The position numbers and the translations under genes were made by a program. This document shows, piece after piece, positions 35,794 to 43,993 of a stretch of DNA of 64,000 nt; position 1 is the first letter of the stretch, and the number at the start of each line of letters is the position of its first letter. The DNA comes from Sphingobacterium spiritivorum ATCC 33861 (GTDB lineage Bacteria > Bacteroidota > Bacteroidia > Sphingobacteriales > Sphingobacteriaceae). A model generated the notes under the pieces. That model was not told the origin of the DNA, made no database searches, and saw only the letters and a program-made list of their open reading frames with translations. Location of the stretch: contig NZ_GL379770.1 of the NCBI RefSeq assembly GCF_000143765.1, positions 1,204,903 to 1,268,902 on the forward strand, given 5' to 3'.

Positions 35794-36618
35794 ATGTTAG
35801 AGCCGAATATTATAAAGAATGATGAGCTCGAAATGCTGCTTGCAGATGTATCTGCATTATATGGTTATGATTTTACGCAATACAGCCGGGCATCTCTCAA
35901 AAGGAGAATAAACCGCATCTGTCTTATTGATAAGTTTACGAGTTTTGCAGAGCTTCGGTATAAAGTGCTCAATCACCCGGAATATCTACAGCGGTTTATC
36001 GAAGAGATAACGGTGAATGTTACGGAGATGTTTCGGGATCCCTCTTTTTATAAAGCCCTGCGTGAAAATGTATTTCCACAGTTAGGAACATATCCGTTTA
36101 TCCGTATCTGGCTGGCAGGGTGTTCTACCGGAGAAGAAGTATATTCGATGGCTATTATGCTGAAAGAAGCAAATCTGTATCACCGATCATTGCTGTATGC
36201 TACAGATATCAATCCCGGAGTACTGGAAAAGGCCAGAAAAGGGATTTTTCCTATAAGCCAGATGAAACAATATTCCGAAAATTATATCTTATCCGGCGGG
36301 AAATCAGATTTTTCAACATATTACACGGCCAATTATGATGTGGTCAAATTCAATGAAGATCTGAAAGAAAAAATGATATTTTCTACACACAATCTGGTTT
36401 CGGATAGTTCTTTCAATGAGTTTCAGTTGGTCATCTGCAGGAATGTTCTGATTTATTTTGATAAGGAATTGCAAAATAAAGTATTCAGGTTGTTTGATGA
36501 CAGCCTGGACAGTCTTGGTTTTCTGGCGCTTGGATCAAAGGAGACATTACGTTTCTCTGCTCTGGAAAGTCGCTATAAGCAGCTGGATGCAGAAAAAATA
36601 TGGAGAAAAAGTAAGTAG
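35794..36618 (+). CDS. CheR-type protein-glutamate methyltransferase
   Basis: A 274-residue SAM-dependent enzyme with the N-terminal helical domain (YSRASLKRRINRICLIDK), the SAM motif IWLAGCSTGEEVYSMAI, LYATDINPGVLEKARKG and the C-terminal VICRNVLIYF. CheR enzymes methylate glutamates on receptors, yet no methyl-accepting receptor, CheA or CheW is in the window. In Bacteroidota such genes are often linked to hybrid kinases instead, so the substrate may be a coiled-coil region of a sensor kinase. It begins directly after the response regulator stop. Confidence 0.92.
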   Translation: MLEPNIIKNDELEMLLADVSALYGYDFTQYSRASLKRRINRICLIDKFTSFAELRYKVLNHPEYLQRFIEEITVNVTEMFRDPSFYKALRENVFPQLGTYPFIRIWLAGCSTGEEVYSMAIMLKEANLYHRSLLYATDINPGVLEKARKGIFPISQMKQYSENYILSGGKSDFSTYYTANYDVVKFNEDLKEKMIFSTHNLVSDSSFNEFQLVICRNVLIYFDKELQNKVFRLFDDSLDSLGFLALGSKETLRFSALESRYKQLDAEKIWRKSK

Positions 36619-36624
36619 AAAGGA

Positions 36625-37194
36625 ATGTTGAAACAAACAGATATATTTCTGATCGGCGGATCTGCCGGAAGTCTGAAAGTGATACTGGAAGTATTGCCCG
36701 GACTCCGCAAAGGTCTTTCATTTCCAATTGTTATTATCCTCCATCGTAAACCTTACCCTGATTCTATACTTAATGCATTGCTATCCAGTTATACGGACGT
36801 ACAAGTGTATGAAGTGGAAGATAAGATGACTCTTGAAAACGGATGTATTTATGTCGTACCTCCGGACTATCATCTGCTTTTTGAAAATAAAACTCTAGTG
36901 TCTCTGGATTCTTCTGAAAAAATGAATTATTCCCGGCCTTCTATAGATGTTACATTCCAGTCTGCAGCTGAAGTATTTGAAGAAAATACGGTAGCTTTAC
37001 TGCTTTCGGGTGCAAATGCTGACGGAGTAGAAGGATTGGACTGTATAAAGCATAATAATGGCATAATACTTGTGCAGGATCCTCAAACAGCAGAGGTGGA
37101 TTATATGCCCAGACAGGCAGTATCGCGTGTTCAGGTTGATTATTTGCTCCGGCCGGAAGAATTAGCCGTATTTATAAACCAATTAAGCGTTTAG
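36625..37194 (+). CDS. CheB-type methylesterase without receiver
   Basis: A 189-residue catalytic domain. The triad is Ser13 (LIGGSAGSL), His40 (IILHRKPYP) and Asp133 (LLSGANADGVEG). Classical CheB carries an N-terminal receiver that controls it; it is absent, so control must come from the separate response regulators or from the substrate. It would reverse the CheR modification. It starts 6 bases after the cheR stop. Confidence 0.92.
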   Translation: MLKQTDIFLIGGSAGSLKVILEVLPGLRKGLSFPIVIILHRKPYPDSILNALLSSYTDVQVYEVEDKMTLENGCIYVVPPDYHLLFENKTLVSLDSSEKMNYSRPSIDVTFQSAAEVFEENTVALLLSGANADGVEGLDCIKHNNGIILVQDPQTAEVDYMPRQAVSRVQVDYLLRPEELAVFINQLSV

Positions 37195-37248
37195 TATCCA
37201 ATACATCTACTGTACAAATTAACATATACCTCACTACAATACATACTT

Positions 37249-37626
37249 ATGAACGACAAGACCGTACTGCTTTTTGATGATGATATCAATATATTGGAAG
37301 TATGTTCCATTATCCTGGCAGAAGCAGGTTACAAAGTAGAGATTTCTCAGACTTCACATGATATCATAGAGAAAGCTGCTGAAGTAAACCCCGATGTTAT
37401 TTTGATGGACAACTGGATTCCGGATATCGGAGGTATTAAGGCTACACAATTGCTAAAGGCACATCCGGATTTTAATCATATCCCGGTTATTTATGTTTCT
37501 GCAAATAATGATATTCATGTGCTAGCAGAGACGGCAGGTGCAGATGCCTATCTGGCAAAACCATTTGACCTTGCTGACCTCGAAAATATTGTGGAACAGG
37601 TGCTGACAGAAGCGGGCAGCAAGTAA
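37249..37626 (+). CDS. Single-domain response regulator
   Basis: A 125-residue receiver: VLLFDDDINILEVC, phospho-Asp54 in ILMDNWIPDIGG, the switch Ser in VIYVSANND and Lys in YLAKPFDLADL. No output domain. It is the last gene of the CheR/CheB signalling array and is followed by a terminator. Confidence 0.92.
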   Translation: MNDKTVLLFDDDINILEVCSIILAEAGYKVEISQTSHDIIEKAAEVNPDVILMDNWIPDIGGIKATQLLKAHPDFNHIPVIYVSANNDIHVLAETAGADAYLAKPFDLADLENIVEQVLTEAGSK

Positions 37627-37690
37627 ATCATAAATACTTAAGCAACACTTTCAGATCATTCAAATATCCTTAAGTGCAGATAATAATTAT

Positions 37691-37715
37691 AAAAGGCAGA
37701 TCTTTTCTGCCTTTT
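37691..37715 (+). terminator. Terminator of the signalling array
   Basis: AAAAGGCAGA (37691-37700) and TCTGCCTTTT (37706-37715) form a perfect 10-pair stem around TCTTT. The T-rich 3' arm serves as the T-tract. Confidence 0.85.
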
Positions 37716-37842
37716 GTCGTTTTGGTAAGCTGGATTTTGCACCAAGTTTGTTACCAAATCAGATCTTTCTTCCATCCGGTTTGTATTCCAATATATAAAA
37801 ATTACATTAGCAACTGATAAATCCGTTACCGGATAATACGCT

Positions 37843-40032
37843 ATGAAACCTAAACTTATTTTTTTATTACTTTTTACCGTTTGCTTTTATTACAAGGCCG
37901 GAGCACAGTCAGGAGATATTTTCCGGACCATACTGCAGCGGGTTCATGATGAACAGATCCGCACTGTAAACGATATCAACGCACTGGACAAGCAGGTCAA
38001 GAATAATCTGGCGACACTCAATCATGACAATGGCAAGTGGGAAGAGTTTGACTATGCAGATCATAAACGGATCAATGTAAACTGGATGCCGGTACTGGAG
38101 CGGATACGAAGTATGACATTAGCATATTCACATCCGGGCAGCAGCTATTACAGAAATAAGCGTCTGTGGCAAGCTGTCAATAAAAGTTTAGCGTACTTTA
38201 CTAATCATAACCCTTTGCCGTATTGTGACAACTGGTATCAGCAAGGTATTACACGTCCACAATCTCTGTCATTGAGCCTTATTAATATGAAATTTGGAGC
38301 TAAAGCATTGGATAGAGCTGTTGAAAAAAGTACGATTGCAGCTATATGTAAGGATACATCCCTCACAAGCAATGGTCGTAATAATCCTATGCATAAGTTT
38401 AATTTCGGTGCGAATAAAGCACAGATCGCTATGGGGTGGATATACCTGGGAGCATTGTTGCGTGATAAAGCGATATTGGAAACAGGTGTGCGGGAGACAT
38501 ATGCACCTATACAATATACAGAAGGTGAGGGGATGCAGTATGATCTTTCCTATGATATGCACTACGGATATCTGTATAACGGGGCTTACGGTACAGAATT
38601 TATGCATAGCGTTATCAAGTCAGCGGGTTACACTGCTGATACCGAATATGCATTGAAGGGAGAAAAGTTAGTTTTGTTCCGCAAGTTTATTCTGGAATCT
38701 ATATTTGGATTGATCCGGGGCAAATGGATTGACTGGAATGTGCTGGGGAGAGGTATCTCGCGTATTGGAGCTACACAGAGGGACTATTCGTCTGATTTGC
38801 TGCGATTGGAAAAGATTGATCCCGAAGGAAAGGAACAGTATGAGATGATACGTAAAAAAATGAGTGGTGAAGAAGATGTTTCTTTTGGCCTGATACCCCG
38901 TCATAAACATTACTGGAATACAGATTATACCATACATAGCCGACCTTCTTATTTTCTGTCTATACACGCTGTATCCGGCAGAAACTATGCACAGGAGATC
39001 GGGAATCAGGAGAATATAAAAGGATTCTGGGGAGCTTCAGGAACAGTAAATCTGCAGGTGGACGGACCTGAATATTACAATATATTCCCGCTCTGGCAGT
39101 GGACAAAATTACCTGGAACAACCTTACCGGATACCTTGCCGATTCCTGTAAACAAGGCTCCGGGTGAGGGTGACAGAAAAGGTACGGATGCTTTTTCGGG
39201 CGGAGTTTCGGATGGGCTGTACGGAGCTACTGCATATGTCGTAAACAATGATTTACATACATCTGCAAAAAAAGCTTGGTTTATGTTTGATGAGGAGATC
39301 GTGTGCCTGGGAGCCGGCATCAGTTCCACATTACCTTATGCTGTCCATACAACTCTTAATCAGACCTTATATAATGAAAAGGATTTTTTTATATGTGCGG
39401 ATCATAAGATACGCCCGTTTGGCATGGATAATCATTTCAATTCCGTAAATCATATCAACTGGATTCTGCATAATCGGGTGGGGTACACGTTTCCACGGGC
39501 AGGTGATATAAACCTGTCGGTTGAAAACAGAAAGAGCCATTGGAGTGAAATCAGGCATACAGGAGAGAAGGCAAATAAAAAGATCGAAGACAAGGATATA
39601 TTTCAGTTGACGCTGGCGCATGGTGTGCGTCCGGATAATGCAACTTATGCTTATATAATGGTGCCGGGAATCAACGGAGCTAGAGAAATGGAAGATTATC
39701 TGTTACAGGATAATATTTCCATTCTGGCTAATAGCGATACCATGCAGGCAGTCTTGCATAAGGGGTTGCATATCTGGCAGATTGTATTGTATAAAGCTAA
39801 TGAAACTTTTATAGATGACCAGCTGAAATTATGGTCAGATATTCCTGCTATAGTAATGCTTAAAAAACTGGATAACGGCCACTATCAGATTTCTGTGTCG
39901 GATCCGACACAACACCATAAGAGGCTCAATATCAGTGTGCAGTTGCCCGAGGCATCCTCCCCAATCCGGATAGAATTTGATCTTCCTCAAAAACCTTTTG
40001 CAGGTCAGACGGTTTCTAAGATAATAGATTAA
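37843..40032 (+). CDS. Polysaccharide lyase family 8 (chondroitin/hyaluronate/xanthan lyase type)
   Basis: A 729-residue secreted enzyme with signal peptide ~1-22 (ending GAQ). The N-terminal alpha/alpha toroid carries PL8 catalytic residues: Asn191 (NFGANKAQ), His240 and Tyr249 nine residues apart in YDMHYGYLYNGAYG, and Arg303/Arg307 in GRGISR. The C-terminal beta-sandwich includes GFWGASGTVNLQVDGPEYYN and HINWILHNRVGY. PL8 enzymes cleave uronic-acid glycosaminoglycans or xanthan by beta-elimination. The gene is alone, without SusC/SusD or sulfatases, so the substrate is not indicated by the locus. Confidence 0.92.
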   Translation: MKPKLIFLLLFTVCFYYKAGAQSGDIFRTILQRVHDEQIRTVNDINALDKQVKNNLATLNHDNGKWEEFDYADHKRINVNWMPVLERIRSMTLAYSHPGSSYYRNKRLWQAVNKSLAYFTNHNPLPYCDNWYQQGITRPQSLSLSLINMKFGAKALDRAVEKSTIAAICKDTSLTSNGRNNPMHKFNFGANKAQIAMGWIYLGALLRDKAILETGVRETYAPIQYTEGEGMQYDLSYDMHYGYLYNGAYGTEFMHSVIKSAGYTADTEYALKGEKLVLFRKFILESIFGLIRGKWIDWNVLGRGISRIGATQRDYSSDLLRLEKIDPEGKEQYEMIRKKMSGEEDVSFGLIPRHKHYWNTDYTIHSRPSYFLSIHAVSGRNYAQEIGNQENIKGFWGASGTVNLQVDGPEYYNIFPLWQWTKLPGTTLPDTLPIPVNKAPGEGDRKGTDAFSGGVSDGLYGATAYVVNNDLHTSAKKAWFMFDEEIVCLGAGISSTLPYAVHTTLNQTLYNEKDFFICADHKIRPFGMDNHFNSVNHINWILHNRVGYTFPRAGDINLSVENRKSHWSEIRHTGEKANKKIEDKDIFQLTLAHGVRPDNATYAYIMVPGINGAREMEDYLLQDNISILANSDTMQAVLHKGLHIWQIVLYKANETFIDDQLKLWSDIPAIVMLKKLDNGHYQISVSDPTQHHKRLNISVQLPEASSPIRIEFDLPQKPFAGQTVSKIID

Positions 40033-40167
40033 TATTTGCCTGTAGAGTCGGTAACGCAAAATTAATCTGTACCTCTTTCTGCATTTGCAAAATTAATGTA
40101 AATTAGAGGGAGGTAAATGGCGAATTTATCCATTTGTTTTAACACTGACGCTTACTTCATTACCACT

Positions 40168-41865
40168 ATGATTGACAATACGTTTTCACTTACAAACAGG
40201 CAATTGTTAGATATTCTGATCTTATCAAAGGATGCTACGGCTATATATAGCAGTGAAGATCTGATTATCGAATTTGCAAATGATAGTATGCTGACGTTTT
40301 GGGGGAAGGACAGAAGTATAATAGGCATGGAACTTGGAGAGGTCGTTGCCGGCCTGAAAGAGCAAGGTTTTATAGATCTTCTGAAAAATGTATGGAACAG
40401 CGGAAATACTTACGAGGCTAAAGATGTACCGGCTAAACTGTTCAGAGACGGACATTTTCAAACCTATTATTTTGATTTTATTTATCGTGCCCTGTTAGAT
40501 GAGACTGGCCGAACCTATGCTATTCTGCACACAGCTACAGAAGTAAGTGAACGTATAGCGGCCTGGAAACTGGTTCAAAGTCATGAGAAAATACAGCAAC
40601 AGATTAATAAAGAGCTTAAAAATGTCAATAATGAATTTAAGCAGGCAAATAAGGAACTTAAACAAGCAAACAAAGAGCTAACGACCTTATCCAGAGAACA
40701 TCGTGCCATCAATATAGAACTTAGTCAGTCAAATGAGTATTCCAGAAATGTAAATGAAAAACTCATCGAAATTAATAGCGAACTGTTACTATCTCAACGT
40801 CAGTTTGAACATTCAGAAATGATGCTGCGTCTGGCTATAGAGGCAGCAAATTTCGGTACATGGAGTGTAAATGTAGAAACGAGAGAGCTAGTGGCTTCAG
40901 TAAGGCTGAAAGAATTGTTTGGGTTTTATCCTGAACAGCAGGTATCCTTGAATGATTGTCTCGATCAGGTTACAGAAGAATACCGGGATTGGGTGACAGA
41001 ATCTATTGAGACAGCTATAGCAGAAGGAAATGGCTATGATCTTTCCTATACTGTAAAAGGATTTCATGATCAGAAAATCCGTTGGCTGAGGGCTGTTGGC
41101 CGAATGATTGGCGATGTGAGTAGTGAAGGATTATTCTTTACAGGAGTAGTAATGGATATCAGTAAGCAGAAAAGTGAAGAACAGCTAAAAAATGACTTTA
41201 TATCGATTGTGAGTCACGAACTCAAGACCCCGCTCACTTCGCTTATGGGGTATGTGCAGATTTTACAGTTGATATTAAAAGATCATGAAGACGAGCGTCT
41301 TACCGGTATTCTGGACCGATCCAAAAGCCAGGTCTCCAAGATGAACAGTATGATCAGCGGATTCTTAAATGTGTCGCGGTTTGAGGATGGAAATCTTTAC
41401 CTTGAAAAACAATCTTTCGAGATAAACGATATGATCAGTGAGATTATATCAGATGTTTCCCTCACACACAGTGCACATCGCATTGAGTTTGAACCTACAC
41501 AGTCGGTTGTACTGTATGCTGATCGTGATAAATTGGGCCAGGTAGTCAATAATCTGTTGAGTAATGCAATCAAGTATGCTCCTCACAGTAAAGAAATTTT
41601 TGTGAAATGCGCATTGAATTCCGGTAATCTGCTCGTGAGCGTAAAAGACAGAGGCCTTGGCATTCAGCAGGAAGAACTGGAGCGGTTGTTTACCCGATTT
41701 TACCGAATTGAGAATAAACAAACCAAAACTATTTCCGGATTTGGAATAGGATTATACCTGTGTGCCGAAATAATCAAACGTCACAATGGCAGGATCTGGG
41801 CTGAGAGTGAGGAGGGAAAAGGTTCTGTTTTTCACTTTACTATCCCGGTAGCCAGACCAGAATAA
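40168..41865 (+). CDS. Soluble PAS-PAS histidine kinase
   Basis: About 565 residues without a membrane helix. A first PAS domain (TAIYSSEDLIIEFANDSMLT, then FWGKDRSIIG), a repetitive coiled coil (NEFKQANKELKQANKELTTL) and a second PAS_3-like domain (NFGTWSVNVETRELVASVRL) precede HisKA with SIVSHELKTPLTS and HATPase with NLLSNAIKYAP, DRGLGIQ and GFGIGLYLC. The frame is open to ATG 40117, which has a purine-rich stretch just before it, but the family start matches ATG 40168 (MIDNTFSLTNRQ). A response regulator follows 66 bases later. Confidence 0.9.
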   Translation: MIDNTFSLTNRQLLDILILSKDATAIYSSEDLIIEFANDSMLTFWGKDRSIIGMELGEVVAGLKEQGFIDLLKNVWNSGNTYEAKDVPAKLFRDGHFQTYYFDFIYRALLDETGRTYAILHTATEVSERIAAWKLVQSHEKIQQQINKELKNVNNEFKQANKELKQANKELTTLSREHRAINIELSQSNEYSRNVNEKLIEINSELLLSQRQFEHSEMMLRLAIEAANFGTWSVNVETRELVASVRLKELFGFYPEQQVSLNDCLDQVTEEYRDWVTESIETAIAEGNGYDLSYTVKGFHDQKIRWLRAVGRMIGDVSSEGLFFTGVVMDISKQKSEEQLKNDFISIVSHELKTPLTSLMGYVQILQLILKDHEDERLTGILDRSKSQVSKMNSMISGFLNVSRFEDGNLYLEKQSFEINDMISEIISDVSLTHSAHRIEFEPTQSVVLYADRDKLGQVVNNLLSNAIKYAPHSKEIFVKCALNSGNLLVSVKDRGLGIQQEELERLFTRFYRIENKQTKTISGFGIGLYLCAEIIKRHNGRIWAESEEGKGSVFHFTIPVARPE

Positions 41866-41931
41866 TAGTTTATTAATCAAATGATAAGCTTAATTTTACT
41901 TTTGGCGTAGTTATTGAATTGCCTTAGTATC

Positions 41932-42300
41932 ATGAGAAAAGTGAAACGAATTTTATTAGCAGATGACGATGCTGGAATTGTAGATTCCACAACTATGTTA
42001 TTGGAAATGATGGGATACAATGTAGATTCCACATTAGACGGATCGATAGTTCCACAGGTGGTCACTTCTACCTCCAGTCCGGACCTGGTTATAATGGATA
42101 TATGGATGGCTGGAATAGATGGCCGGGAAATCTGCAGAATCATAAAAAATGATCCGGTAACATCCAAAATACCGGTTTTGATGATTTCTGCAAGTAAGGA
42201 TATTAAAGCTTCTGCGATAGAAAGCGGAGCTGATGCTTTTCTTGAAAAACCTTTTGAACTGCAGGAACTGATCGATACGATCGAGAAACTGGCCAATTAA
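41932..42300 (+). CDS. Single-domain response regulator
   Basis: A 122-residue receiver: RILLADDDAGIVDS, phospho-Asp56 in LVIMDIWMAGIDG, Ser in VLMISASKD and Lys in FLEKPFELQEL. There is an in-frame TTG at 41914, but ATG 41932 (MRKVKRILLADDD) is the natural start. It is probably the partner of the kinase just upstream. No output domain. Confidence 0.9.
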   Translation: MRKVKRILLADDDAGIVDSTTMLLEMMGYNVDSTLDGSIVPQVVTSTSSPDLVIMDIWMAGIDGREICRIIKNDPVTSKIPVLMISASKDIKASAIESGADAFLEKPFELQELIDTIEKLAN

Positions 42301-42350
42301 ATTTACCGCTAAAGTTAGAGGTCACTGTTTCGCATCCCTGATATTGTTTG

Positions 42351-42358
42351 TATGTTTG
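42351..42358 (+). promoter_or_regulatory. -7 element TATGTTTG just before the 42363 gene
   Basis: TATGTTTG matches TAnnTTTG; TTTC (42328-42331) is a one-mismatch -33 at a 19-base spacing. Transcription would start at about 42363, giving a nearly leaderless message for the next gene. Confidence 0.4.
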
Positions 42359-42362
42359 CATT

Positions 42363-42851
42363 ATGAAGAAAATGTACAATGATGTGGTCGAATTATTACC
42401 TGAGATGATTCATTGCTTCAATAACCATTCCATGTTTGATATACTGGAAGAAGGTGATATTATATCCTTTATTCCTTTTGAGGATGAGGCTGTAGCTAAA
42501 GACTTTGTTGCACAAACTAATCAGATGCTGGCGGATTATTTTGAAGTTGATGATGAACTGTGTTATTCGGAAGACAGTTATCTGGATAATCATGATAATC
42601 CAGTTTTCTTTTGGAAAGATTATCTGAATTGTTTCTTTACGCTGGAACTGGTAGGCGATGAAATGTCTAATGAGGGGTTTGAAGGAACAGGTTACGGAAT
42701 GTACAAAATCGTCGAAATAGCCTATATAAACGAAGTAAACAAACGCCTCAAACAAAGACGTATTAACGGACTTCGACTGGAATATAAAGTGAAATCTACC
42801 CCAATGGACAGAAATAAACATTGGAACCGCACCTATGACAAGGACTTTTAA
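42363..42851 (+). CDS. Hypothetical acidic protein
   Basis: A 162-residue soluble protein that I do not recognise. It is rich in Asp/Glu and aromatic residues (LEEGDIISFIPFEDEAVAKD, YFEVDDELCYSEDSYLDNHD), has a middle GYGMYKIVEIAYINEVNKRL, and a basic C-terminus. In-frame TTG 42348 precedes ATG 42363 and ATG 42372. The candidate promoter at 42351 suggests that translation starts at 42363 or 42372 on an almost leaderless transcript. No function is proposed. Confidence 0.72.
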   Translation: MKKMYNDVVELLPEMIHCFNNHSMFDILEEGDIISFIPFEDEAVAKDFVAQTNQMLADYFEVDDELCYSEDSYLDNHDNPVFFWKDYLNCFFTLELVGDEMSNEGFEGTGYGMYKIVEIAYINEVNKRLKQRRINGLRLEYKVKSTPMDRNKHWNRTYDKDF

Positions 42852-42935
42852 AAATAGTCTTATTCCAAATAAATTAAAACATTTTCCTGTTCCTTTTCAA
42901 TAAGCAGTTATCGGCCATAATGTTAGTAAACAATA

Positions 42936-42961
42936 AAAGCCCGCGTCTCCACGCAGGCTTT
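42936..42961 (-). terminator. Terminator of the NTF2-like gene
   Basis: AAAGCC (42936-42941) with GGCTTT (42956-42961) and GCGT (42943-42946) with ACGC (42951-42954) form a stem with one C-A mismatch and a CTCC loop. On the minus strand a T-rich run follows, as required for the gene ending at 42988. Confidence 0.7.
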
Positions 42962-42987
42962 AGGTTGAAACAAAAATACCCAAGTTT

Positions 42988-43413
42988 TTAGGGGTATGTG
43001 GTTACCACTTTACTCACTTTCCAGACATCCTGACTGCGGGTAAGGGTTATGTAGTCTACACGTGTGAAATTCTTAAAAGCCATAGTTGCTTTTGCTACGC
43101 AGATATCACTGTTTTCATCCAGTACCTGGTATGAAGTGATACAGTCGTACTGCAATCCTTTGGTGTTTTTCAGGAATTCAGTGTATTGGTTTTTGTTGAA
43201 TTTTTCATTGGGTTTACTCACTGTATAGTATTCAAAGTCTTTAGCGAAAAGCTGATTGTTAAAGTTCAGGTTACCTAATGTAGTTGCTTCCAGAAATGAT
43301 TTGACTGTACTTACAGAATTAGTTTTTACCGGGTTTGTATTTTCACCTGCGAATGCACTTAATGAAGTCACCAGGATCAAGGCAGTTGCGATGGATTTGA
43401 TTGCGTTTTTCAT
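42988..43413 (-). CDS. Secreted NTF2-like (SnoaL/lumazine-binding-type) protein
   Basis: A 141-residue protein with a signal peptide ending SAFA. The mature part has the cone-shaped NTF2 pattern: a helix VKSFLEATTLGNLNFNNQLF, the strand-rich FEYYTVSKPNEKFNKNQYTE, and the end DYITLTRSQDVWKVSKVVTT. These folds bind small ligands or form inert dimers; the function is unspecified. Bacteroidota often secrete such proteins. It is monocistronic. Confidence 0.78.
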   Translation of the reverse strand: MKNAIKSIATALILVTSLSAFAGENTNPVKTNSVSTVKSFLEATTLGNLNFNNQLFAKDFEYYTVSKPNEKFNKNQYTEFLKNTKGLQYDCITSYQVLDENSDICVAKATMAFKNFTRVDYITLTRSQDVWKVSKVVTTYP

Positions 43414-43681
43414 GTTATTTAGTTTCTTTAGTTTTTGTTGTTATGTGTTATTGTTTGAATCAAAAGTAGGATAGAATGTGTTGCCGGGGAATAGAGAATA
43501 GATCAATACGGGTAAAAACTCGGCAAAACCGGGGCTTCTGTCGGTAAAAATGACAGGTGCCGGCGTCAAAATCATAAAAACTGGTATTACAAGGAAAATA
43601 AATCCCTGTATATTTGTATGATCATTCATATCCGGATTAAAAAGAAGTAAAACAGGATATGAAATACCAGGATAAAAAGCT

Positions 43682-43993
43682 ATGGCTACAGACAGAACAT
43701 TGCGTACATGTGAAAAAGGGCATACGTTTTACAAAAGCACTACGTGTCCTACATGCCCTCAATGTAATAAAAAGAAAGGGACTGCTACAGGTTTTCTTAC
43801 CTATCTGAGCAATCCTGCAAAAAATTCGCTTTTGTACCATGGAATAGATACCTTAGAGGCACTAAGCGCGTATACCAGGAAACAAATTCTGAATCTGCAC
43901 GGAATAGGTAAAGCATCCATTCCGACCTTAGAAAAATTATTGGCGGGGCAGGGGTTGTCCTTTAGATCAGAACAACCCGTTCAAAAAGATTAA
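43682..43993 (+). CDS. Zinc-ribbon protein with RNA polymerase alpha C-terminal-like domain
   Basis: A 103-residue protein. The N-terminal treble-clef motif has CEKGHTFYKSTTCPTCPQC (Cys10, His14, Cys22, Cys25, Cys28). The C-terminal half LLYHGIDTLEALSAYTRKQI followed by LNLHGIGKASIPTLEKLL is the helix-hairpin-helix of the RNA polymerase alpha CTD, which binds DNA and activators. Small proteins of this type occur in Bacteroidota with no known role; DNA binding is likely. It ends convergent with, and overlapping by 4 bases, the propeller glycosidase gene. Confidence 0.82.
   Translation: MATDRTLRTCEKGHTFYKSTTCPTCPQCNKKKGTATGFLTYLSNPAKNSLLYHGIDTLEALSAYTRKQILNLHGIGKASIPTLEKLLAGQGLSFRSEQPVQKD

Noticed and set aside
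43441..43629. Minus hydrophobic frame of 62 residues
   Set aside because: Low-complexity, in the upstream region of the NTF2-like gene, no coding support.
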